64,000 bases of DNA from Fodinibacter sp963800505. Its GTDB lineage: Bacteria; Actinomycetota; Actinomycetes; Actinomycetales; Dermatophilaceae. How positions within the stretch are numbered: position 1 is the first letter of the stretch; each line of letters opens with the position of its first letter. Made by a program: the position numbers and the translations under genes. The notes under the pieces were generated by a model. That model had not been told where the DNA came from. It ran no database searches and was given only the letters and a program-made list of their open reading frames with translations. Of this stretch, positions 17,877 through 25,235 are shown one piece after another. Location: NCBI GenBank assembly GCA_963800505.1, contig CAWDBL010000037.1, positions 1-64,000 of the forward strand. Direction: 5' to 3'.

Positions 17877-18491
17877 GTGCCCACCCGAACCTTCGCGACC
17901 CGCCGGGTCGCTGTCATCTGCTCCACCGTCCTGCTTGCCGCCGGCCTCACCGCCTGCGGTTCCGACTCGCCCACCACCCCCGGCGCCTCGGCTCCGGCAT
18001 CCAGCGCGGCCGTGTCGAGTGCCCTCGTCCTCGACGACGGCTGGGTCAAGGCCGTCGAGGCCCCCATGAACGGCGGCGACCTGTCTGCGACCCCCTCGCC
18101 CAGCTCGACGGCCTCGGGAATGGCCGAGATGGGTGCGATGAGCGCCATGTTCGGCACCCTGCGCAACCCCACCTCGACAGACCTCACCATCACCGGCGGG
18201 TCGAGCCCGGTGGCCGGAATGGTCGAGCTGCACGAGACCGTGAAGAACGACGCTGGTCAGATGCAGATGCAGCCCAAGCAGGGCGGCTTCGTCATCCCCG
18301 CCGGCGGCACCTACGTCCTGCAGCCCGGCGGCGATCACGTGATGCTCCTGGCGCTCAAGGGGCCGCTCGAGAACGGCACGAGCACCACGGTGACGCTTAC
18401 GACCAGTGGCGGGGACGTGTCCCTGACGGTTCCGGTGCGCGGGTTCCCGGGTGCCCAGGAGTCCTACGCCCCGTCACCGTCGGCGTCGTGA
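17877..18491 (+). CDS. PCuAC-type copper chaperone lipoprotein
   Basis: A 204-residue exported lipoprotein with a signal peptide and lipobox LTAC (Cys27). The PCuAC domain is spread over VELHETVK, QMQMQ and GGDHVMLLAL, supplying the His and Met ligands of the H-M-x10-M-x21-HxM class, although the first ligand pair here reads LHE rather than HxM. Such proteins bind Cu(I) outside the membrane and deliver it to cytochrome oxidase or scavenge it. GTG 17877 follows CCAGGAG. The stop overlaps the DyP start, so the two are coupled. Confidence 0.88.
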   Translation: MPTRTFATRRVAVICSTVLLAAGLTACGSDSPTTPGASAPASSAAVSSALVLDDGWVKAVEAPMNGGDLSATPSPSSTASGMAEMGAMSAMFGTLRNPTSTDLTITGGSSPVAGMVELHETVKNDAGQMQMQPKQGGFVIPAGGTYVLQPGGDHVMLLALKGPLENGTSTTVTLTTSGGDVSLTVPVRGFPGAQESYAPSPSAS

Positions 18492-19729
18492 CCTCACCCC
18501 AGGATGAGCGTGCGGCGGGCTCCGACCGCCGCACGGTCCTGCTCTCGGGGCTCGCCGGCGCCGGCCTGGTGGCCGGCGCGGCGGTGGCGACCGTCTCGGG
18601 CTGCACCAGGTCTGCTGTCGAGCCGGCAGCTGGTGCGACCTCGCCCTCCGCGCCCGCGAGGGTGGCCACGTCGCCCGCCCGCGCGTTCCGCGGGGCCCAC
18701 CAGGCCGGCATCCTCGAGGCGCCACCGGCCCAGGCCACCTTCGTGGCCCTGGACCTCGAGCGCGGGGCCGACGCCGACTCGGTGCGCCGGCTCCTCACGG
18801 TGTGGACCGACGACATCGAGCGGTTGATGGCGGGGCGGGCTCCGCTGACCGACCTCGAGCCCGAGCTCGCGGCGGTCACCGCCCAGCTCACCGTGACAGT
18901 GGGGGTCGGCCCAGCGGTGGTGGCGCTGGCCGGCGCCGACGCGCCCGCCTGGCTGGCACCGCTGCCCGCGCTGACGATCGACCGCCTCGAGGCACGGTGG
19001 AGCGGTGGCGACCTGTTCCTGCAGATCTGTGCCACGAGCCCGACGACAGTGGCCCATGCCCAGCGCCGGCTGCTCGCCGGGGCCGCGGGACTGGTCCGGG
19101 TTCGGTGGGTGCAACGCGGCTTCCGTGAGCCCCATGAGGGCCCGGGCGTGCCGATGCGCAACCTGTTCGGGCAGGTCGACGGGACGGTGCAGCCCGACGT
19201 CGCAGGCGTCGACGCCGCGCTGCTCTGGGCGGGCGACGCGGCTCCACCCTGGCTGCGCGGGGGTTCGGCTGTCGTCGTGCGCCGTATTGCCATGGACCTG
19301 AACGGCTGGGACCGTGCCGACCGCATGTCGCGGGAGTTCGCCATGGGCCGCCGGCTCGACACGGGGGCGCCGGTGACCGGCACGGATCTGCACGACGCCC
19401 CGGACCTCGAGGCCGTCGACTCGCTCGGCCTCCACGTCATCGATGACGCGTCGCACCTGCGACGGGCGCACGCCGCGGCCCCGCACGAGCGGTTCCTGCG
19501 CCGGCCGTACTCGTACGACGACCCACCCGAGGGTGGTGCCACGAGCTCGAGCGGCCTCGTCTTCGTCGCGTACCAGGCCGACCCGGTGCGCCAGTTCCTG
19601 CCGGTGCAGCAGCGGCTGTCCGAGCGCGACCTGCTCAACCTGTGGACCACACCAGTGGGCTCGGCCGTGTTCGCAGTGCTCCCGGGCGCGGGCCCGGGCG
19701 AGATCCTGGGCGAGGCGATGCTGAGCTGA
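18488..19729 (+). CDS. Tat-exported DyP-type peroxidase (EfeB-like)
   Basis: A 413-residue dye-decolourising heme peroxidase. A twin-arginine signal (SDRRTVLLSGLAGAGLVAG) ends near a Cys, so it may also be lipidated. The DyP motif GQVDG lies at about residue 227, the proximal heme His in ASHLRRAH at about 322, and the distal Arg region in ERFLRRPYSYDD. It uses peroxide to oxidise dyes, porphyrins or metal-linked substrates in the cell envelope. The GTG start overlaps the PCuAC stop (GTGA). Coupling a DyP to a copper chaperone is unusual; EfeB homologues normally sit with EfeUO. Confidence 0.88.
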   Translation: MTSPQDERAAGSDRRTVLLSGLAGAGLVAGAAVATVSGCTRSAVEPAAGATSPSAPARVATSPARAFRGAHQAGILEAPPAQATFVALDLERGADADSVRRLLTVWTDDIERLMAGRAPLTDLEPELAAVTAQLTVTVGVGPAVVALAGADAPAWLAPLPALTIDRLEARWSGGDLFLQICATSPTTVAHAQRRLLAGAAGLVRVRWVQRGFREPHEGPGVPMRNLFGQVDGTVQPDVAGVDAALLWAGDAAPPWLRGGSAVVVRRIAMDLNGWDRADRMSREFAMGRRLDTGAPVTGTDLHDAPDLEAVDSLGLHVIDDASHLRRAHAAAPHERFLRRPYSYDDPPEGGATSSSGLVFVAYQADPVRQFLPVQQRLSERDLLNLWTTPVGSAVFAVLPGAGPGEILGEAMLS

Positions 19730-19790
19730 CTACGTGCGCCCCGCGCGTGGCCCGACGCGATGAGTGGCCACCGCCTTGGCCATGGGGCAC

Positions 19791-20876
19791 TCAGGCACCG
19801 ACCAGGCCGGGGAGCGAGGCGTCCGGGTCGTCGAAGAAGTGGAGCCCGGCGGGGTCGACGACAACCCGGACCATGGTCCCGGGAGCCAGGTGCAGGTCCC
19901 TCAGGGACTCCAGCGATGCACGCGCGGCGATCGGCGCTGCTCCTCCGACCCTGATGTGGACCTCGTTGCCGGCGGCTTCCAGGCCGGCGATCGGGGCGAT
20001 CCAGGCACCGGCTCCGCCGTCGTCGTCAGCAGCCGTGACCGTGACATGGCGCGGCGCGATGACGACGTCGACCGGGCCGTCGCTCCCTGACGCGCCCACG
20101 TGGACGGCGGCACCTTCGGCGAACTCGACGACCGGACCGCGGCGGTAGGCGTGGAGCAGGTTGGTGCCGACCAGTGCGGCTGCGTACTGGGTGCGCGGCC
20201 GACGCTCCAGCTCTGCGGGTTCGGAGATCTGGGCGACATGCCCGTCGTCGAGCACGATGACCCGATCAGCGAGGACGAGCACGTCGACGACGTCGTGCGC
20301 CACGAGAACCGTGAACCCCGCCTGCTGCTCCAGGTACCTGTGCAGCTCACAGCGCACCTGGAGGCGCGTCGCGGAGTCGAGAGCACTGAGGGGCTCGTCC
20401 AGCAGGAGGAGCCGCGGGCCGCGGGCCAGGGCCCGCGCGAGTGCGACGCGCTGGGCCTGGCCACCGGACAACGAGCCGGGCCGGACGTCGGCGAGGTCCT
20501 CGACGCCGAAGCGTTCCAACCACTGCGACGCGATGGCACGTGCCTCGGCTGCCGGCGTCCCCCGACGGCGCGGGCCATAGGCGACGTTGTCCCGGATGCT
20601 CATGTGGGGGAACAGCAGGAGGTCCTGGAAGACCACCCCCAGGTCGCGCTCCTCCGGGGGTGTCCACGAGTCGACGCCGGAGCGGTCGAACACCTGGCCG
20701 TCCATCGCCAGGGAACCGGACGACATCCTGAGCAGACCTGCGAGCGTGCTCAACGCCGTGGACTTGCCCGACCCGTTGGGGCCGACGAGGGCGATCGTCT
20801 CACCGGGCGAGCACGAGAACCGCGCGTCCAGGACGAAGCGCCCCCGGTCGACGGTGCCGTCGAAGAGCAGGGTCAT
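19791..20876 (-). CDS. modC: Molybdate ABC transporter ATP-binding protein ModC
   Basis: A 361-residue ATPase with Walker A GPNGSGKST, signature LSGGQAQRVALARALA, Walker B LLLLDEPLSALD and switch His in LVAHD. The C-terminal TOBE/MOP-like region (about 270-360) is typical of ModC. ATG 20876 overlaps the modB stop by 4 bases. It energises molybdate import. The open frame extends far upstream through modB but that part is a shadow. It converges with the DyP gene. Confidence 0.9.
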   Translation of the reverse strand: MTLLFDGTVDRGRFVLDARFSCSPGETIALVGPNGSGKSTALSTLAGLLRMSSGSLAMDGQVFDRSGVDSWTPPEERDLGVVFQDLLLFPHMSIRDNVAYGPRRRGTPAAEARAIASQWLERFGVEDLADVRPGSLSGGQAQRVALARALARGPRLLLLDEPLSALDSATRLQVRCELHRYLEQQAGFTVLVAHDVVDVLVLADRVIVLDDGHVAQISEPAELERRPRTQYAAALVGTNLLHAYRRGPVVEFAEGAAVHVGASGSDGPVDVVIAPRHVTVTAADDDGGAGAWIAPIAGLEAAGNEVHIRVGGAAPIAARASLESLRDLHLAPGTMVRVVVDPAGLHFFDDPDASLPGLVGA

Positions 20877-21670
20877 GGCATGGGCCGAAAGCGATTGCGA
20901 AGCAGAGCAAGGACGATCAGCGTCGGGAACAGCAGGAGCATGCTCAGGAGCACCGCTTGGTCCAGATCGGTCTCGAGTGCGAGGAAGGTGGCCAGCGGCA
21001 GGGTCTGGGTCCGGCCGGGCAGGTTCCCCGCGAAGGTGACCGTGGCACCGAACTCGCCCAACGACCTGGCCCAGGCCAGCGCTGCACTTGCCAGGAGTGT
21101 GGGTGTGACGAGAGGCAGGATCACGGTTCGGGCCACCGCACCGGGTGTGGCCCCGAGGGTGGCGGCCGCAGACGCGAGTCGTCGGTCGACGGAACGGAAC
21201 CCGCTCTCCATCGTGATCACCACGAACGGGAGCGCCACGAAGGACACCGCCACCACCACCCCGGCCGTGCTGAACGGCAGCGCAAGTCCGGTCCACTCGT
21301 AGAGCACACGCCCCACAGCGCCGCGGCGCCCCAGGACCGAGAACAGCCCCACCCCGCTGACCAGCGGCGGGAGGAGCAGGGGCACCAGCACCACGGCCCG
21401 CAGGAGCGCGCGCCCGGGGAAGCGGCCGTTCGCGAGGATCCATCCCAGGGGCACGCCGAGGAACAGGGCGACCAGCGTGGATGCCGTGGCACAGAGCGCA
21501 GACAGCCGGATGGCCTCACCCACGCCAGGCCGGGTCAGACGCTCGACGGCACTGCCCCACGGTGCCCGCAGGACCAGGCCGAGCACCGGGAGCGAGAGGA
21601 AGAGCGCGGCCAGGATGCCGACGAACACGAAACCTCGCGGCGCCCGGTCCCCGACGAGGGAGCGGTCCAT
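20873..21670 (-). CDS. modB: Molybdate ABC transporter permease ModB
   Basis: A 265-residue binding-protein-dependent permease with about six spans. It carries the cytoplasmic EAA-type loop SAAATLGATPGAVARTVILP (Gly in the usual place) and LGEFGATVTFAGNLPGRTQT, a stretch highly typical of ModB/CysT-like permeases. The ATG at 21670 overlaps the modA stop (TGATG). It forms the channel with ModC and receives molybdate from ModA. Confidence 0.9.
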   Translation of the reverse strand: MDRSLVGDRAPRGFVFVGILAALFLSLPVLGLVLRAPWGSAVERLTRPGVGEAIRLSALCATASTLVALFLGVPLGWILANGRFPGRALLRAVVLVPLLLPPLVSGVGLFSVLGRRGAVGRVLYEWTGLALPFSTAGVVVAVSFVALPFVVITMESGFRSVDRRLASAAATLGATPGAVARTVILPLVTPTLLASAALAWARSLGEFGATVTFAGNLPGRTQTLPLATFLALETDLDQAVLLSMLLLFPTLIVLALLRNRFRPMP

Positions 21671-22503
21671 CACGGCTTCAGGAAACCGGCTTTGCTCGCC
21701 AGCTCGAGTCCCCCGCTCGAGGCGAGGAAGGCGACGAACGCCTGAGCGGCCGTTGCGTTGCTGCTCTCCGACAGCGCCGCCGCTGACACCTCTGACGACA
21801 CGTTCGCGGACTCGGGGATCGCGATGCTCTCGACCTTGTCGCCCCCGGCGGGAACGTCGGTGGCGAACACCAGGCCGACGTCGATCTCACCGGTCGACGC
21901 CTTCGTCACGAGTGCCGCGCTGCCGCCCGGCTCCAGCGTGTCGGCGTCCAGCGAGATCGAGGACTTCGAGGCGAGCGACTCGCTCAGCTTGCCGCACGGC
22001 AGTTCCGTCGCGCAGACACCGACGCGGAGCACCGCGTCCCCCAGGGCGTCGACTCCCTTCACTCCAGCCGGGTTGCCGGCCGGAACGACCAGGGCCATCG
22101 GGCTGCGGGCGATGACATCGGCCGTGCCGGCCACCATGCCCTTGGACGTCGCCTGACCCATGGTTCCCGCGTCGGGGGTGACCAGCACGTCCGCCGGAAC
22201 GCCGCCCTCGATCTGGGTCAGCAGCGTCGGTACGTGACCCAGGTTCATCTGCACCGTGACGCCGGGGTTCTCCGCCTCGAACTGGGTCTTCGCGGCCTCC
22301 AGGAAGCCTTTCAGGGGGCCGGGAGCCATGACGGTCAACGTCCCCGTCAACGACCCGGCAGCGGATGTCGATGGCGCCCCCGTGGAGGTCACGGCGTCGG
22401 TCGCGTCGGCACCCCCTCCGCACCCTGATGCCAGCAGCACGAGCGCCAGCAATGGCGCCACCACGCTGACTCGACGCCCCGACTGCATTCCCGTGCGCAT
22501 CAT
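21670..22503 (-). CDS. modA: Molybdate-binding lipoprotein ModA
   Basis: A 277-residue solute-binding protein. The signal peptide ends in lipobox LLASGC, then a Thr/Ser-rich linker. The mature domain begins TGTLTVMAPGPLKGFLEAA and includes NLGHVPTLLTQIEGGVPADV, the LVTPDAGTM hinge and ARSPMALVVPAGNPAGV, all in the ModA pattern. It captures molybdate (or tungstate) outside the membrane. Start MM at 22503/22500 is preceded by GGAAGAGG. It is the first gene of modABC. Confidence 0.9.
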   Translation of the reverse strand: MMRTGMQSGRRVSVVAPLLALVLLASGCGGGADATDAVTSTGAPSTSAAGSLTGTLTVMAPGPLKGFLEAAKTQFEAENPGVTVQMNLGHVPTLLTQIEGGVPADVLVTPDAGTMGQATSKGMVAGTADVIARSPMALVVPAGNPAGVKGVDALGDAVLRVGVCATELPCGKLSESLASKSSISLDADTLEPGGSAALVTKASTGEIDVGLVFATDVPAGGDKVESIAIPESANVSSEVSAAALSESSNATAAQAFVAFLASSGGLELASKAGFLKP

Positions 22504-22782
22504 CGAACCTCTTCCGTGGATTGCCGACATGTGACCCTCACTAACCATCGCCCTGAGATTCTGCGGGCCGTTCGGATATCGAGGACACCGACCTATGACC
22601 TCAGTCACCTCCGGGTACCGTTCGGGGGTATGGCCGTGCGACACGCGGTGAAATGAAGCGCCTGACAAACGGCCCGAGTGCGATCTCCTGCTAATCCGTG
22701 GGTCATTGCCGGCGAGCGCGGGTTTGCGTCGCCGAGGTCGAGCACGCACATCGATACCCGCACCACCACCGAAGGAGTGCTC
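22504..22782. other. Divergent promoter region between modA and the TauE/SafE gene
   Basis: About 280 bases without a gene. It should contain the leftward mod promoter and the rightward promoter for the leader peptide and permease. It includes an A/T-richer stretch near 22,540-22,620. No ModE-like palindrome or known riboswitch could be assigned by eye. Confidence 0.45.
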
Positions 22783-22881
22783 ATGAAGGCCCACGGGGTC
22801 CGCACCCCAGCCCGCGACTCGCACGGCGGGCCGCGCCTCCTCCGCAGCGGGGCCACGGCGTTCCCTCTCCGCGGGCCCTGA
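22783..22881 (+). CDS. Possible 32-residue leader peptide upstream of the TauE/SafE gene
   Basis: An ATG at 22783 lies 5 bases after a near-ideal GAAGGAG site, opening a 32-codon frame (MKAHGVRTPARDSHGGPRLL and on to PLRGP) that stops 17 bases before the permease ATG. The composition (Arg, Gly, Pro) suggests no domain. The strength of the ribosome site and the spacing suggest a translated leader controlling the downstream gene, but no cluster of regulatory codons is obvious. Confidence 0.4.
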   Translation: MKAHGVRTPARDSHGGPRLLRSGATAFPLRGP

Positions 22882-22898
22882 CCGGAACCGGCCGCATC

Positions 22899-23648
22899 AT
22901 GGTGCTGTACGTCGTCGGCGGTCTCGCCGTGCTCGTGGGCTCCGGCGTCATGGCCATGGCCGGGCTGGGTACTGCGTTCCTGTTCGTCCCGTTCTTCTAC
23001 TACCTCGGGCTCCCCCTCGCCGAGGCGACCTCTGCGGCGCTCCTCATCAACGTCGTGAGCCTGTCGACCGCCACCGTCACGTACGCACGAGCCCGCCTCA
23101 TCGACTGGCGGGCCGGGATCCCCGTCCTCGTCGCGGCCGTCATCCTGGCCCCCGTCGGCGCTGCCCTCACCGTTCGTGTGCCACAGGACGTGCTGCTGGC
23201 CATCCTGGCCGGCTTCCTCCTCTTCGCCGGCACGATGATGCTCTTCTACCGCCCGCCCGCCGAGCGGCGCGCGCCGGGAGCCGCGGTCGAAGCCGTGGCC
23301 GGGGCAGGAGTGGGCGGGGTCGCCGGGTTCCTCGGCGGCCTGCTCGGGGTGGGCGGGGGCAACATCATCCTTCCCGGGCTGACCTGGCTGGGTCTTGACG
23401 CCAAGCGCGCCGCGGGGACCACGGCCCTGGCCGTCGTCTTCTCCTCGCTGTCGGGCTTCCTGGGGCACGTCGCGTTGGGCGGCCTCGACCCGAGCTTCCT
23501 GCTGACCATGGCCGTCCTGGCCGCGGGCGGCTCGTTCGTCGGCTCTCACCTCATGGCCAACAGGCTGTCCAGCGCTCAGCTCAAGCGGTTCATCGGCGTG
23601 CTGCTCTGGGCCATCGCTCTCAAGCTCGCGTTCGACCTCGTCGCCTGA
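22899..23648 (+). CDS. TauE/SafE family sulfite/anion exporter
   Basis: A 249-residue membrane protein with the two-repeat TauE/SafE architecture. The N-terminal repeat includes GLGTAFLFVPFFYYLGLPLA and ATSAALLINVVS; the C-terminal repeat includes GFLGGLLGVGGGNIILPGL and KRAAGTTALAVVFSS. Family members export sulfite, sulfoacetate or related organic anions. Its position next to modABC (oxyanion uptake) hints at oxyanion or sulfur metabolism. ATG 22899 has no strong Shine-Dalgarno of its own, which fits coupling to the leader peptide. Confidence 0.85.
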   Translation: MVLYVVGGLAVLVGSGVMAMAGLGTAFLFVPFFYYLGLPLAEATSAALLINVVSLSTATVTYARARLIDWRAGIPVLVAAVILAPVGAALTVRVPQDVLLAILAGFLLFAGTMMLFYRPPAERRAPGAAVEAVAGAGVGGVAGFLGGLLGVGGGNIILPGLTWLGLDAKRAAGTTALAVVFSSLSGFLGHVALGGLDPSFLLTMAVLAAGGSFVGSHLMANRLSSAQLKRFIGVLLWAIALKLAFDLVA

Positions 23649-23713
23649 CGGCGATGAGCCGGCCGGGGCGTGTCGGCGGACCTGCCCGCGCGTGGCGTCG
23701 AGGGCGCGCTTCC

Positions 23714-23731
23714 GGCCGGCCCTCGCCGGCC
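23714..23731. terminator. Hairpin between the TauE gene and the tRNA cluster
   Basis: GGCCGGC and GCCGGCC form a 7-bp stem with a CCTC loop. It lies between the convergent permease gene and tRNA-Phe and could end both transcripts. Confidence 0.45.
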
Positions 23732-23777
23732 GATGAAGTGATGCGCGGTGCCGCGGTCTCGTGACCTGCGGTCGTGC

Positions 23778-23854
23778 TGGTGGCCAGGGGCGGGGTCGAA
23801 CCGCCGACCTTCCGATTTTCAGTCGGACGCTCGTACCAACTGAGCTACCTGGCC
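23778..23854 (-). tRNA. tRNA-Phe (GAA)
   Basis: The minus strand folds into a full cloverleaf: acceptor GGCCAGG/CCTGGCC, anticodon stem TCCGA/TCGGA around loop CTGAAAA (anticodon GAA), T stem GGCGG/CCGCC with TTCGACC. Discriminator A is followed by an encoded CCA. It is the last of three tRNAs transcribed leftward. Confidence 0.97.
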
Positions 23855-23902
23855 GGACCGGAGACGAAAGCGGCCGGTGGAACCGACCGCTCCTTCTCGG
23901 AG

Positions 23903-23976
23903 CGACCCCGACGGGACTCGAACCCGCGACCTCCGCCGTGACAGGGCGGCGCGCTAACCAACTGCGCTACGGGGCC
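23903..23976 (-). tRNA. tRNA-Asp (GTC)
   Basis: Cloverleaf on the minus strand: acceptor GGCCCCG/CGGGGTC, anticodon stem CCGCC/GGCGG around CTGTCAC (anticodon GTC), T arm GCGGG-TTCGAGT-CCCGT, discriminator G as required for Asp. CCA is not encoded. Confidence 0.97.
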
Positions 23977-23996
23977 TTGGATAAGGCCTTTGTACG

Positions 23997-24069
23997 TATC
24001 CCCAACGGGATTCGAACCCGTGCTACCGCCGTGAAAGGGCGGGGTCCTGGGCCGCTAGACGATGGGGAC
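23997..24069 (-). tRNA. tRNA-Glu (TTC)
   Basis: Cloverleaf on the minus strand: acceptor GTCCCCA/TGGGGAT, anticodon stem CCGCC/GGCGG around CTTTCAC (anticodon TTC), T arm CGGG-TTCGAAT-CCCG. CCA is not encoded. It is the first of the Glu-Asp-Phe cluster, a common actinobacterial arrangement. Confidence 0.97.
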
Positions 24070-24208
24070 CCGACCTCGACCGGGCCTCAAGGTCGCGCAG
24101 CGCGCAGCGCTCGGATCCGTCGAGGACTCCGAAAGCATAGGGGACACCCGCCGCGTCACCAAAACGGGGATGCCGTCGCCGGTCGGCGCGCTCACGCCGC
24201 CCCGATTC

Positions 24209-24251
24209 GTCAGCATCTGTTGACGCCGGGACGACGTCAGCATATGCTGAC
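24209..24251. promoter_or_regulatory. Twin palindromic operators before the HTH/Clp-N pair
   Basis: GTCAGCATCTGTTGAC (24209-24224, near-perfect) and GTCAGCATATGCTGAC (24236-24251, perfect) are two 16-bp copies of one palindrome, 27 bp centre to centre. They abut the start of the small HTH gene. This is the layout of an autoregulated operator, most simply bound by the HTH protein itself. Confidence 0.7.
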
Positions 24252-24255
24252 GGAC

Positions 24256-24468
24256 ATGACCCGAACCGCCACCGACCTCGCGGGCGACCTCGACAGCACC
24301 GACCCCACGGTCGGCCTGCGCGCCGTCGCCGCCCTGCGTCGCCTGCTCGAGCAGCTCGAGGCGCTGCACGTCCGCAACGCCCGCGCCAAGGGGTGGTCGT
24401 GGCAGGACATCGCCGACGCCCTCGGCGTCACCAAGCAGACCGTCCACCGCAAGCACGCCCGGAGGTAA
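24256..24468 (+). CDS. Small helix-turn-helix regulator
   Basis: A 70-residue protein. The N-terminal helix pair (VGLRAVAALRRLLEQLEALH) is followed by a classical HTH: WSWQDIADALGVTKQTVHRK. Start ATG 24256 (MTRTATDL) is preferred. ATG 24244 lies inside the perfect palindrome and would make the operator part of the coding sequence, although a leaderless start is possible. The next gene starts 2 bases after its stop, with its GGAGG site inside this gene. Autoregulation through the twin palindromes is inferred. Confidence 0.75.
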   Translation: MTRTATDLAGDLDSTDPTVGLRAVAALRRLLEQLEALHVRNARAKGWSWQDIADALGVTKQTVHRKHARR

Positions 24469-24470
24469 CC

Positions 24471-25082
24471 GTGTTCGAACGCTTCACGCGCGACGCCCGC
24501 ACCGTCGTCGTCTCGGCCATCGACCTGTGCACCACGCTCGACGCCGACGAGGTGCGACCCGTGCACCTGCTCCTCGCCCTCACCGCGCCGGGCAACGGGG
24601 CCAGCGACGTGCTCGCAGCGCACGGCATCACCGAGGATGCCGTGCGCGGCGCCTTGGGTGCCCCGCGGCCCACCCCGCCCGAACCGTTGGGCGACGACGA
24701 CGCGGCGGCCCTGCGCTCGCTCGGCATCGACCTCGACGCCATCCGCGAGGCCGTCGACGGCCAGTTCGGCGAGGGTGCCCTGGAGGGGGCTGCCGGGCCG
24801 TCCTCCGAGGGCGTCGACCCGGACGACGTCGACATCGACCTGTCCCGCCGGCACTTCACCCTGGGCGGTCACGTGCGGTTCGGCCGCGGTGCGAAGAAGG
24901 TGCTCGAGCTGTCGCTGCGCGAGGCGATTCGGGTGCACTCCCGCGAGATCCGCAGTGAGCACATCGCCCTGGCCGTCTTGCGCACCGACGACGACGCGGT
25001 GCGGATGCTGCTCGGCTCGCTCGGCGTCGACGTCGCCGCCCTGCGGGCCGACCTCGACGGCCGGCGCCGCCGCACCGCCTGA
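24471..25082 (+). CDS. Clp N-terminal (double Clp-N) domain protein
   Basis: A 203-residue protein beginning MFERFTRDARTVVVSAI, matching the ClpC/ClpA N-domain. A second half-repeat (GAKKVLELSLREAIRVHSRE, IRSEHIALAVLR) completes the module. There is no AAA+ ATPase domain, so it is not an unfoldase; free Clp-N proteins may act as adaptors or decoys for Clp protease substrates. GTG 24471 has GGAGG 5 bases upstream. It is an operon with the HTH gene. Confidence 0.8.
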   Translation: MFERFTRDARTVVVSAIDLCTTLDADEVRPVHLLLALTAPGNGASDVLAAHGITEDAVRGALGAPRPTPPEPLGDDDAAALRSLGIDLDAIREAVDGQFGEGALEGAAGPSSEGVDPDDVDIDLSRRHFTLGGHVRFGRGAKKVLELSLREAIRVHSREIRSEHIALAVLRTDDDAVRMLLGSLGVDVAALRADLDGRRRRTA

Positions 25083-25103
25083 CCCGGCACGCGCCCGCCC
25101 CCC

Positions 25104-25228
25104 GAGAACGTGGGTGAAACTCTCCGCCCAGCCGCCGGATATCACCCACATTCGCAGGGGAGGTGGCGGCTTCCCGAGAACGTGGGTGATGACTCTTCGC
25201 CAGCCCGCGGCTTATCACCCACATTCGC
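25104..25228. repeat. Two tandem copies of a palindromic repeat
   Basis: Units 25104-25155 and 25176-25228 share GAGAACGTGGGTGA at the left and ATCACCCACATTCGC at the right, so each can fold into a hairpin with arms of about 13 bp around a variable middle. They sit between convergent genes (Clp-N and PHP). They could be terminators or a REP-like family distinct from those at 9034 and 31289. Confidence 0.75.
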
Positions 25229-25235
25229 GGCGGAG

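Noticed and set aside
19791..21443. A 550-residue frame covering modC and part of modB
   Set aside because: Only the last 361 residues are ModC; the front part is antiparallel-free shadow of modB and lacks motifs.
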